Of a stretch of DNA of 64,000 nt, positions 1-11,614 are shown piece after piece (the first letter of the stretch is position 1; each line of letters begins with the position of its first letter). This DNA comes from Phytoseiulus persimilis (Eukaryota > Arthropoda > Arachnida > Mesostigmata > Phytoseiidae): contig CM075102.1 in assembly GCA_037576195.1 (NCBI GenBank), positions 34,344,745 through 34,408,744 on the forward strand, written 5' to 3'. A program made the translations under genes and the position numbers. The notes under the pieces were generated by a model, which worked only from the letters and a program-made list of their open reading frames with translations, ran no database searches and was not told the origin of the DNA.

Positions 1-3000
1 GTCTGCGATCACATTGGAGTCCCGACACTCGGCGGTGGGTACCTTGCCCGGCTGTGATCTCCCGCTCGGGAAAGCGTCGACCTTACGGTGCAAAGCATAA
101 AATCGGCGAGTGATAAGTCGGATGAAAACTGATTTCAGGAGTCATTCTTTCAAGAAAAACTTTGCCTCTGCACGATCCGATTGAAAGCGAACAGAAAACT
201 GAAGGTGAGACAGGTCTCTCGTCATTATCAGTCTGTAGAGAGGGTTGGGGAGATCTGGGCTGGAGACCTATGGATTCGGGTCCTTCTCTGTAGACTTTTC
301 AAGAAAATTGTCGTCTGACGTGCCTCTTCCTGCCTTGTCCTCCCTTCAAATGCAGCTTCCAACGTCAGTTCTTCGACAATCGGTAATGAGACTCATCAAC
401 TGAGCTTGCAGTCTACACTCATCAATGAGGAATCAAGGTTGAAAACTGCGGTTGAAGAGTGAATGAGGAGGAGGGAGAAACTTCTGACGACGTATTTCAT
501 TAGAAGTCGATGAGAAACTACCCGGCTGTTTGCAGTAGCAGTCAATAGAATAGAGCCACCCACAGCGATCGGATTTTTTTTCAACCATCCAAAGCTCGAA
601 TATCGATCATAGGAAGGAAAATCGTGTAGAGGAGGAGAGTCTCGATACGGTTAGCCCTCTTGAGAAGGAAAAAGGAGGAAATTGACTCAGAAGTTCAACA
701 ATCCGCTGATTTTGGCCGATCGTTTTCAGAGTCCCATGTGTCGGAACGACGGTGGCTCCAATGAGTACATCATAGTGTAGCACAAGAACAGAGCTTTCCA
801 TTGTTTTCTTCATTCATTGAAGTCGATTCTGAGGGTGGAGAATCGCGGATGTTTCACCTGTTCGGCCATCGGCCAAGAAAAAGAGCCACACCAAAAAATC
901 ATCCAATTCCACGCGGTGATCTCTTCCATGGAAAAGGCCACGAGTACAACCCGTGGATAACACAAATCGTCTCAGAGTTATGCAGATGATCACGAAGTAC
1001 CGAGGTGAGTCGCCCGTGGTCGTGCGTGGAGAGCATTCCCGCTCATAGATTTTGTCGTCATTTCCTCTGGAATGCACTATACCTCAGAATCGAGCAGATT
1101 TTTTCCTCATTGAGTCGACCGGTACTTTCGGAGCGTCGAATAGATCGTTTGTTATGAGCCATAACTGCTTACTCAGAGCTCACTTCCTCGTGCCGACCTC
1201 CGCTTCGAGTCATCAACCATCAGCGGGAAACTATGGAAGTCGTTTCATGCGGCGGCATCAGCTCCACCAGCGATAATCCAAGGAGTCATTAATCGAAGGA
1301 GCGTACAGGTCCGAGTCGAGTTCATCCGACCTCAGATTCTTCGTGAGTGAGTTCAACAAACTCCGAGCCCTGAGTGAGCTGGCCGAAGCTAGCTTTGCTT
1401 GGGAACGAACTGGGCAGCACAGCATTTTCCTCCTCCATGAAGATGCGTGAAGCCTCACATTCTATCTAGAGAGATTATCGAACCCATCGGATCCGTATAG
1501 GTCTTTCGGGAGAAATCATCGAAGGGAAGTTTGGCGATCAGATCTTGGGACGCAACAGCTTCGTCACGGATTATGGATCCATTGAATGTTTCGCATGATT
1601 CCGTCCCGTTTTTGTTGCTCTCTTTGCATCCGCCAAGACGAAGGAATCCGGTCAACTCCCACTTGGATGGGGAAAAAGTTCCACTTGGCGTCCTCTGGGT
1701 TGAAACGATACGCGTCGCCACTGCATTCTCGATTTGAATCATTGCGACTTCGCAGTCATCCACCGTGCACAAACTACCGGAGAGGAATGCGAAAACGGCG
1801 CATAACCTCAATAGAAAATATTCCCGACAGCAGAGAGAAGTGGCTCCGGAGCGGCTCGTGCCTTCAACCGTTCTGGTCAAGATGGAAGGCCAATCGACGA
1901 ACTTATCGACACAGAGAAAGATTTATTTTGCCATTGAGTTGACATCGAGTAAATCCGAATCAACAGGTAATACGATCAATCAACAGAAACGATACAAAGA
2001 CTTCGCAACAAACAACCGTTGAAACGTCTGACGAAACGAAAATTGGGATGATGTCATCATCACAGCGAATGACTTTGCGGATATAGAGGAACGAATGAGT
2101 AATTGACAGAAAATACAGGAGCAGAAGATTGATAAGTTTGGAAGAATGGAAAGCAATTTGGACATTTCCAGCGAGGTCCGCGTCGATAGTAAGAGGCGGA
2201 TTTCTCGAACAATTTCCAGTGCCATTGTAAGGAAGGCCGGGCGAGCGCGCCGGGGAATCCCCCGATGCAGCTCCTACGGAGAGTCCCCAGAGCACAGAAT
2301 GTCGACGATACGCATCGATTTCGAAATTATTCATACAGTTTCATGAATTGGATTTGCTCTTCGCTGCTCACCATCTGCACTCTCCCTATTGTGCAGCTGC
2401 ATATCAGGAGCAGAGTTAATCTCAGCCCTGTTTCCGCCACAGTCGGACTTGTTCGGAACCTCAATGCTGTATTGTGGCATAGGCTCATTCCGTGGCCCCC
2501 TTGAGAGACGATCGCTGGAAAGGCCACATTTGAATTCGGCGAAGAGAATCGTTCATTTGTTGCAAGTATCCGTTGCAGTGGTTTGTCACTGCAATTCTTG
2601 CAATTGGAATTTTTGTTCTATCACACCCAGATCTGGCGTTGATCATGAGTGAGCGGAACGAAATTGGATGACAAGCCTTTGAAGTCAAGTTAGCGATACC
2701 TTTCGAGACCAGGTTATTACAGAAGCTAGTAGGCAGCTCGAGGAAAAAGCGTGAAACGAATCAATCAGTCTCAACACGCGCAAAGCCTTGGTCGATAATG
2801 TTCCGGAGGAATAATTGAGCTATTGTCCCTCGCTGGTGCTCGGGATTGGCTGGTGATTGGATCCAAACCAGATTATCGGGAGATACGTGTCACGTGAACA
2901 GCAGCGGTAGTCCGCTGTGACGTGCTGCCCCAGTACAGTTTTTCGGTTGTTTTTACTCGTCGGGGGTTCGGAGGGACGAATTGTAAGCCCACGGCTGGAT

Positions 3001-6000
3001 CAGAACGACTGCGAAAGAACGTTGTGAGCGAGCGGCACCCTGAGCTAAGTTCAAACATCAGAACTTCGAGCCAATTAGTGAGCCGACCAGACAGACCCCG
3101 AGACAGCCCCAGTTGTACTAATAATGGGGGACAGCCAACAATTCCAAAGGTCACTGGTTTCTGGCCGTCGGCGCCGCCTCCGAACGGTACCAACGCCGCG
3201 ATTCCCTGGAGCATGAAAAATGGGGAATTAACACATTTTCAGAAACAGGGACGAGAAAAATTCGGATAACCGTTTATGGAATCGCCAGTTGTAAAGGAAA
3301 CAAACAGCTCTCGATTATAAGCGGGCGAGCAAGCGACTCTGGAACGACTTGTTTTTTTTGAGGGCTTCCTGTGTAGTGGCCGTAAGAGGTTCCCAACCCT
3401 CCCAGGAAGGATCTCTCCCAGACACTCCATGTACCAATTCAATTCAGCGGGAGATTCCGTTCGATGCCTCAATTTTTTCGCCCCGATGGAAGATGGTCAT
3501 TCACCACTTCTCACACCACTCTCGTTGTTCCGATTTAATCGTCGATGTCGCGCTTCTTCTTCTACGTGTTTCCTGCGATAAGTCTTTCATACTTTCATCT
3601 TGGAACCGATCTCCGTAACGCACACATTTGATGGGTCTCAAAACATGTTCCCAGCCGAGCGAAGAATCCCCAAGAGTAACGCCCGAGTGGCTTCCCTCCT
3701 TGAATGCCGGCTCTGCTCCAGGCCCGTCTCACGACTCACAACCCATATTGGCATATTTCCTCAGAAAGGGGGTGCGCCCGATTTCCCCGCAGACTTATTA
3801 AAGGAAGTCGAACTTTAGTATTCTACCGGTCATCTCTCTTCAATTATGGGGACGTCGCTAAGAGAAGGAACTGCTACTCTCTGATACAAAACAGTTGATG
3901 AAAATCGTCTCTAACGGCTTGTTTGACAACGACAACTCAAAATGTCAGATGTCCCAAGCTCAGACGGCGCGGCTTTTGAAAAATCACCTCCTTTCGTGGC
4001 GTTATAATTCCTGGAGAAGCCCCGAATTACGTGTCATGTCGCCAGCATGATGGCTTCGCGCGTATCCGAGCGCATGACGACTGCACATTCATCTTTTACA
4101 CGGCAAAACCCGGTGAAACAGAGGAAAGTACGAAAGAGATGGAAATACAGAAGAACAGGCACATGCAGATCACGTTCGGGCCGATTATTGCGGTTTGTCA
4201 TTCTTCACCTGGTCAGGGAACTTTTCATTTCTGCGCATTTCGCTTCGGGAGTGAAGCTGGAGATTCGGAAAATGTTCACTTCCATGACTGCGGTGTAGTT
4301 TCCCCGAGAGCGGTCATGATCTTCGTGTTGTTCCGAAACTCCGAACAAAGCCGTGTCTCTTTCGACGTTCGAGAGGGTCATTGCAGAAGGTGCCTGACGC
4401 CGCGATTATCCTTCTGAAGGTCGGCGAGGTTCGAACGGTTCGCGCAACGATCAAACGAGTCACTCAACCAGCTGAGGGGCAAAACAAGGCTCCTCAAGTG
4501 AGCCTCCCTTGAGGATGTGGAAGCGAGCAGAGCCTCGGCGTACTCGACGTCAGGGAACATTAAACCCGACCAAGTTTCCGAGGATGCCTCGGCAGGAAAT
4601 ATGCTTTGCTTTTCCTCCATCCGTCCCGAATCGGCGGGCCGCAGTCTGTCGTTAGTCCACTCAAAACTTTTATGTGACGCCGGCATCCCCCGCCGAAAAT
4701 GCCTGCGGGCACGGCACGGGACTACAATACCCTTCTCCGGATGAGCCTGCGGGTCAACAATGCGTCTCAAAATATCTCTCCCCTGGATTCTCAGCAGTCG
4801 CTCATCGAGCAGCGTTCTCGGAGCGCGGTGTCCTGCGAGGGTGCCTCGCATGCTTCGTCGCTTCGCCCAAGCGTACGGTCATACGGAATCCAGGGAGAAT
4901 GCGGACGCTCGCCCAGAGAACGCCGCGCTCGCTCTGTCCCGAATCAACGAACTTCCATGGATTCGCGGATCGAATCCAGGACCGCACATCTCCCGCGGGG
5001 GTCGCTCGACCCTCATATCGCTTAACGGAAATTGCTTTGCGGGTCGGCGACGCCGTTCTCCGCTCCAGTGTATCGAGAGGATGCGATCGTATGGGAGCCG
5101 AGTGAAACGCCAACCAAAAAGTGGTTCCGGACCATTCCAGAAAAGAATCAAATCGGCTTTTTCTTTTCACGGGCGCGCCTCAGGCCATGGCAATCGAAGC
5201 CTGAGGGGATGGAAGGTCCTTGATATTGTGCTGACAAGACCTTCCTTTCTTCTTCCGAAACGAACTTCGCAGTGGAGCTGCTGCTGTGGCTCGGAAACAA
5301 TCTTAGCGAATTCGCGGCAACAATTTATCAGCAGTCCATAGCGTTGGCCCGCCCAGGTGCCCGCGTGAACATCTGAAATTCGTTGGCTCGCCTGTCCATT
5401 ATCTCTCATTCTAGGAAGATTTCCGATTAAAATAGATTATCGACGCGATGGTGCTGTTGATGTTGCTCCCGTTCGAGCTCCGTTCGCTGTCTTTCATGCT
5501 GAATAGGAGCCAGGGAGAAATCGTTAATGCGGAGGTCGTTGGAAGCTGCTCATCTCGTATTAATGAACTCGTTCGGCGTGCATTCTCGGCCCTCGTTCTT
5601 CTCCCTAGATTCTCTAAAGATCGAATAATGACCGACCGACCGGTCGACCGACATCATGGGCTGCGAGGATGCTCCGAAGATAATTTATCGGCACATCAAG
5701 CTTGAGAAGATGTTCCGACCCTCAATGGAGCTCAGAGCTCGACTTTCCTAAACCTACCTAGGCTTCCTTGGATGTTCCTCTCAGAACCTGATCTGGTGAG
5801 GATTGGTCTGGGGCGTGACCAAGAAACAGATCATTATTGAGGTTTAGAAGCGGTTTGATCGTGGTCCTGCACGGAAACTCCATCGATTGAAACTCGATTC
5901 CAGGCAGCTAAACGTTCTAACGAGGCGGGGGAACATGAGATTCGCCGGCTACAGGATCCAACGATGGAGAAAGCAGCATCCCCAAAATTCACCACACTGT

Positions 6001-9000
6001 CGATTGGATACGTGAAACGAGGTGTTGTTGTCCAGCTCACGTTCCCGAAAATTCCAAAAAGCTCTGTTGAGTCAGAAGTGCATATATTTGTAACAAGGGC
6101 CTTGACTGAGGCACAGAACAAGCTGCCAGAATTTGATGACGTCTTAGTGACGCGGCTTCCTCTCCTCTCTTCGACCTGACCACAAGGCAGTGCTCAGATG
6201 TTCGTTCTTGAAATCGCGATGCTTATCTCTCTTCCGTCCTCAGCCCCAGGATCCAATCTTCCGGTGCAATCAGGGATGGCTGCTTCAAGCGCTCCACAGT
6301 CTTTGATCTCGTGGGTTCCTACCTTTCAAGGCGGTTCTCGGTGGCTCCTGCTCGGGCCTCCCTACTGGTCAGTCTGCAGCATTGGTCCGCTTCCCGCGAA
6401 GTGATGTCATTGTGTACTGCTTTCTCGATTGCCTTAGCGGAGATGTCAAGGACAGGTGACACGATTGGCATCAATGTCATCGAGACAAGGAGCCCTCACT
6501 CCAACTCACTAGCAGCTGAATCTACCCCAGGGAACAAAAATTATACGATGCGCCTATAATGCAGCTCATCGATGGTGATTAATACTCGGTCGGGCACGGA
6601 TATTCGCTACAGTAAAACGGATTCCGAGCGAAGGATATGACGAGTGCTTCATGATACCAAATGTTAGTGATGACCGAGAATTCCCACCGATTCTGTATCT
6701 GTTCACATTGAATCTTTGCGATTTTTTGCCTCGATGGTGTGATAAAAATCCAGGATCTCCTGCGAGTTGTACCCTGTCGACTTTTCCCTGACCTCTCTGT
6801 CTCGGTTGATAGCGGGAAAGGCTCTCGTCTGAACTTTCCCGCCTGCCGAGCTGATTCGGTTCGAGATTGATTCCGATGGAGGTTGGGATTCCCTGTCCCC
6901 AGCTGTCCTGCCTGGGAGACCCGACATGACGTAGAGCTATTTTTCCTTCTCCTCCGATTTTCCTTCGATATGTCAATCAGCAGAAGTGTCGGCGCGACGA
7001 GTTCCATGTGAGAATACTGATTGAGTCGATCCATAGCCGGAGGGGTTTACAGGAGAAGTGCTGCAAACAGAGGAGAGGATAAGTCTCGAGTGTGAGCTTC
7101 GTACCTCGTCGAACGAACCCAATCTTTCAGGCGATAGATTCCGTTGGGGCATATCCGAACATTGTTGCACTCCTTCAAATAGGGACTAAAAGCCCTGCCA
7201 GAGGATTCGATCCTTAAATATCGGTGAGGTTCGCTGCAAGAATTCCAGCTCAGGTATTTGTTCAGTGATGATTGAGCTCCCGGAGATCTGGGGACGCAAG
7301 CTTCCCAGAGCACGAATCCTGAATGTCGGCCAGACGACTCACTATGGGTTCTCGAGGTATGCTCAAATCAGTGGTTCAACGGCCTCCAACGGTCTGCAAG
7401 AGACGTGCAGATTCGCTCGTGGTATCACAGCCACGCGAACTTGTGCTCTTTTGTGTTCCCGAGCGAACTCTGGTACCTTCCGCAACACAGGCCTGTTTCA
7501 CAGCAGGCACCGGGATGGAGGACGTCCCTGAAGGGAAGTCCCTCCGTCATTTTTGTCATGTCAGAGTTAAACGCCCAGTACAACGATGTCTCGAAAAAAG
7601 GCGTGAAAGCGGAAATCGATATTAGTGTTTCGTCTTATTAGAAATCTCTATGCAAGTAAAAACGAAAGTTTTGGCAATAACGTTTTTTTCTCGGTTGACT
7701 CGGGCCTCGGATTGCCTCCTGAGTGCCTAACCTGGCAAGCGGGGTCCTGGCGGTTGAGTGTGCGAGCTGGCGTTCTCCTGGTTGATCTCAGGAGGCAACA
7801 GCTGTCTCAAGTATTCCGTAGACGGGGATCAACGAAGGCCCAGCGTTCGATAATTCGTTTCCTGAGAGTCTTCACGCCTATGAAGCAATTCGGAAACCCA
7901 TTCGGCAGCCACTGGGAGAGCTGCTACAACGGCGGTCGTTTCAACGGCCCAGTTGGCCGCTCTGTCGGTTACTCGAATGACTGGTATGCCGAGCGAGCTA
8001 TTGGGTCCACATAACTATCCGCCCAACGCTCCCAGTGCCCTCCTTGCCTGGGGCACTGTATCACATTGTGGGAGGATGGTATTCGCGTGTTCTCGAGGTC
8101 GCCGTCGTCACCAAGGACGTAGTTTGTCGTATAATGAGCAAATCGGAAGCATATGCCACGAGCGAGCTAACTTTGCGGCGTCAACAGTTTCACGGATACA
8201 TATCCAACGGAGCGGCAGGACAAGTGATTGATAACGCTCGCTTGCTTGATCGTAAATTCCATCATCGCCATGGTCGTCATTATTGTCGTCGTCGCCGCTA
8301 ATCTTTTCGTTATAGCTCTCCCGCTCCAGCCCCCCGGAGCAAGTTGCTATCAGAGTTTTTTCCTCATGCTCAACGGTTCACCGCCATCGAGACTCCCCAT
8401 CAAATGATCAACCTTCTCTAACGCGGCATCGCTTCGCATCCGAAGGATTTCCCAGAGATTCCCTCTCTACCTAACTCAGCTCCGGTGTTCGTTACGTGAA
8501 AATTAGAGTTCATCCTTGGGACGGCACATCAAGGAACGTTGAGGGCGCCTCGGCCTCCGGTGTTCGGTAGAGAAAACACAGCTGACGTCGTCCCGTCCTG
8601 TAGATGCGTAAATGTCCACACTTCTGAATAAGGTTCAAGTCACAATGCTAGCAGCTAGGCTCTTTGGAGCGGGTCAGAGAGAAGCCGAGCGACCATGGTC
8701 AACATCCTGGAGATCGAATTTCCATTTTGCCGCCCGGTCAGCTATCTCGTGCCTCTAGTTTTCCGGAGCAGCGCTGCGGGAATTTCGGGAGGGGCTCGCA
8801 GAAACGCTTGAACATTATTCCCAAGTTGTCCCTAACAGCGCTACGTGACTTGTCCTCTCCATTCGACCATCTCGACTCAGAGCTAACGAGCGAGGGAACG
8901 GACTATGGAAGAGGAACTAGTTCGGAAAGAACTGAAACTACTTAGAAAGACGACGCGCAAGTGTGTCTGAAAAATGGGAACATCCTAACCTGATGGAAAG

Positions 9001-11402
9001 GATCCGCTTTGCCGGTTTTAGCTCGATATATAAGTGTCTTTACGTAGACAGAATATGATTCCCGCTAGCCGGTGAATGAAGAAGTATTCTTAGCCCCCGT
9101 CGCTGGGATCTGGAGCTGAACACGCGTTGGCTCATCGGACCGGAGGCCTATCGGCTGGAGTCCCCGGAACGAGCCCGCAGTCGAAGCTACTGAGCGCGAT
9201 CTTGCACACCCCTGACGTCGCCAAACAGCTCGTGGTGCGGAATTCGCCGATCACTCCAACCATCCATCCGAAATCCAAGAGAACCATTCGGAAGGCTATC
9301 CCGAACTCGAATCCATACGAACTCGTGACATTGTTTTTTTCCCTCACGGAGCTGACTCATGGAACGAACGGTTTTCCCCAGCTGAGAACAAAGCCCGGGA
9401 GCGCTCTGACCTGGGGGCAACTCTTTCCAGACCACGGGAAACCCGCTGTCAGAAGCCACCACGCATGCGCTGTACAGGAGCCGAGATCACGAATGACCGG
9501 GGAATTTACCGCGATGAATTTCGAAGCAGACGATGGCGGCAAACTTACCGTTGCCGCCGCTGTTTGCACGGCTGACGTCGCTGATGATGATGGTGGTAAG
9601 ATCAAGACGAAGAATGAGGAGAGAGCGCCGAAAATGGGCGAGAAGGATCGAAGCTGAATTCGCCATAGTCCGTATACCTGGCGTCGACAAGTAAGGGTAA
9701 GGGAAAATTTCAGTCGTTGTATCTGCCGCTACGGCGGCCGCTACCGCCGCCGCCACGACCGTCTCCGCAGAAGAACCTGGTCTTGGCCAAGCGCCGATTT
9801 CGCTTCCATTCGACTTCTGACACCGGCGCAAGTTTGCCGGACGCCGACGATTCGGAAATTGTTTTCTGTGGTATCTGATTTTTTGTTGTGGACGTCCATA
9901 GGAATAGAAGCTTCTCAGTGCTTGTGCTCTCGGATAATTTTGGCATTGGTTAGTTGTGCTCACGCCGTGGTGAGGTGTTTTTCAACTATTGTCGACTACC
10001 AAAGTGACAAAACTGCGGCTCCACACTGAATATTTGGCAGCGGCCCAGATATCGGCTCAAGTACTTTCCGTACTGGTAGACTGCAGAGCAAAGATTACTT
10101 TCTCGAATTCGAGTCGGCGAAATCGTTCGAATATTGACGAAGCCTCTTTGGAGCAGTGGAGAATCGAATAGCGCAGGCCCTTCGGTTTTTCGTGATGGTC
10201 ACAGCTTGCCTCGGTTCAGCGGTTCTCGAACTCTCTCGCTCTCGGTGTCCGTTACTCGACACAGAAATCAAACGCGAGATGGCGAGAGAGATCACGCAGA
10301 CGCCGATTTGAGCTCAGTTGTGTATAATTGACCGGTGCAAATCATCGGTCTCATAATTCATCCCGAGATATCTCAGTTTTATGTCTGTCTATCTTTCGGT
10401 CTGCGAGGGGTTGAATAATTCTGCCAGATCAGAACTCTGACTTGAGAGCGTGACACTCAAAGCGTCGAGAACCTGCAGCGCGGAACATTGTTGTCCATCG
10501 GCTCAGCCTCGAATGTGATCCTAGGTCAACTGCTCCTCAGAGATATGAGACTACTTCCTGAGACGACCGGAGCCGAGCTGCATCGACGGTGGGGCCCGTT
10601 TCTCTGAGCTCAATACCAAGAAAGACATTCCGCGATATGATTCCCGAATCATTTGCTGCGGCTGCGGGATTTGGTCTCCTCTGGTGGTCAGGTCTGGCTA
10701 TATCCCGTTCAGCCGGACTAAGCGTTGTGCGATCAGATTGTGAGAGACGGCGAAGTGCCAGCGTCAGAAGTGGACAGTTGCCGCTTCGAGAACCCGGTTC
10801 CGTCAAGGCGATTCCGTCCTTGTTGTTCTGATCTCTGCTTTGGTCACACTTGAGTTCTTGGCAGAATGTCCCGCTTCTGTGTCAGAATCCACGTTGGTGG
10901 ACGGCTGATGAAATTGCTTCGAATAATAAGCGCCATCGACGCTCGTCGATTCATCGCTGATCTTGCACAAGATTGAGACCGAATCTCCAAGGTATTAGTT
11001 CCGCGCAGGTTTCTCCGAGGAGGTCGCGTCCCTCTGGCTCGATTCTGCCGCAGTTCTAATCGTTTCTCTCGACGAGTCGGATCCTCTCATGCACGTTCAG
11101 GGGTGGAAGCTCGATGAAACCCGGTGGGGAGCGAACGCAATATTTTGTGAAAGTCTTTGTGATTCTCGGGCCAATGCACGGGCTTCTCGATCCTCGTTTT
11201 CTGGAGGACAGCTTTGAACGAGCTTTTTCATTTTTTTCGAAGAACATCACTCGTTCCAAACAGCAACCGTTTCAACAAAATTGTCCGAATTTCAGTGTTC
11301 TCTACTTCAGCGAGCAAATAGTGCTTTTGGAGCGATCGGTGGCTCTATTCGTGTGCTGTGAGTTTATCGTTACGGGAGCGCTCAGTGATTGACCATCGAG
11401 AA
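1..11402. other. 5' flank of Duox, no recognised gene
   Basis: ORFs of 60-190 codons occur on both strands, often two or three frames open at one place (for example 4674-5341 and minus 6579-7034). That is what stop-poor noncoding sequence gives. A possible minus-strand exon pair (1258-1880) and a weak tRNA-like B box (about 4969-4979, minus) are described under findings. A 9127-9657 ORF lacks a recognisable family. I see no rRNA, tRNA or transposase. This stretch may belong to the upstream regulatory region or to an unrecognised neighbour. Confidence 0.5.
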
Positions 11403-11436
11403 TATAAACTGTGAAGTGAGTTACGACAGCTCAGTG
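11403..11436 (+). promoter_or_regulatory. Duox core promoter: TATA box plus initiator
   Basis: TATAAA lies at 11403-11408 and TCAGTG, the arthropod initiator consensus, at 11431-11436. The presumed start site is A11433. The first T of the TATA box is 30 bases upstream of that A, which is canonical spacing. This gives a 73-nt 5' UTR before the exon 1 ATG at 11506. No clear downstream promoter element is visible. A second TCAGTG at 11382-11387 lacks a matching TATA box. The motifs and spacing are seen directly; promoter activity is inferred. Confidence 0.55.
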
Positions 11437-11464
11437 TGGAGGTGTTTCGACCGACCTCCGAAGA

Positions 11465-11482
11465 ATGAGTGCGCGAAGCTAA
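11465..11482 (+). promoter_or_regulatory. Upstream ORF in the Duox 5' UTR
   Basis: A five-codon ORF (M-S-A-R-S, then TAA) starts 32 nt after the inferred transcription start and ends 23 nt before the Duox ATG. If the start site is right, scanning ribosomes meet this ATG first. It could therefore lower or condition Duox translation, as uORFs commonly do. The ORF is seen; the role is inferred. Confidence 0.45.
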
Positions 11483-11505
11483 CGGATAACCACCGATCCC
11501 GAAGG

Positions 11506-11614
11506 ATGAACGGAAATCACAGGGCCCCACGCCGGGCCCTGCAGTTAGGGCTGACCATAGCACTGGCAACTGCACTCGCGTCCGCACAGAGTATAGCTCA
11601 GCACAATTTAGACA
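11506..11614 (+). CDS. Duox: Duox exon 1: signal peptide
   Basis: The 36 full codons start with a basic N-terminus (residues 1-10) followed by a hydrophobic core (about 12-25) and a likely cleavage site after Ala27 (A-S-A then Q). This is the signal peptide expected for an ectodomain outside the cell. The donor is gtgagt at 11615. The exon ends in phase 1 and supplies the A of a Thr codon (A+CA) completed by exon 2. The assignment rests on phase agreement, the signal peptide and the TATA/initiator upstream, because this part is not conserved and lies 25 kb from exon 2. An alternative first exon closer to exon 2 is possible. Confidence 0.78.

Noticed and set aside
4031-4417. 128-codon ORF as a gene
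   Set aside because: It lacks an ATG at the start. By rough estimate more than ten ORFs of this length are expected by chance in this window, and no family is recognised.
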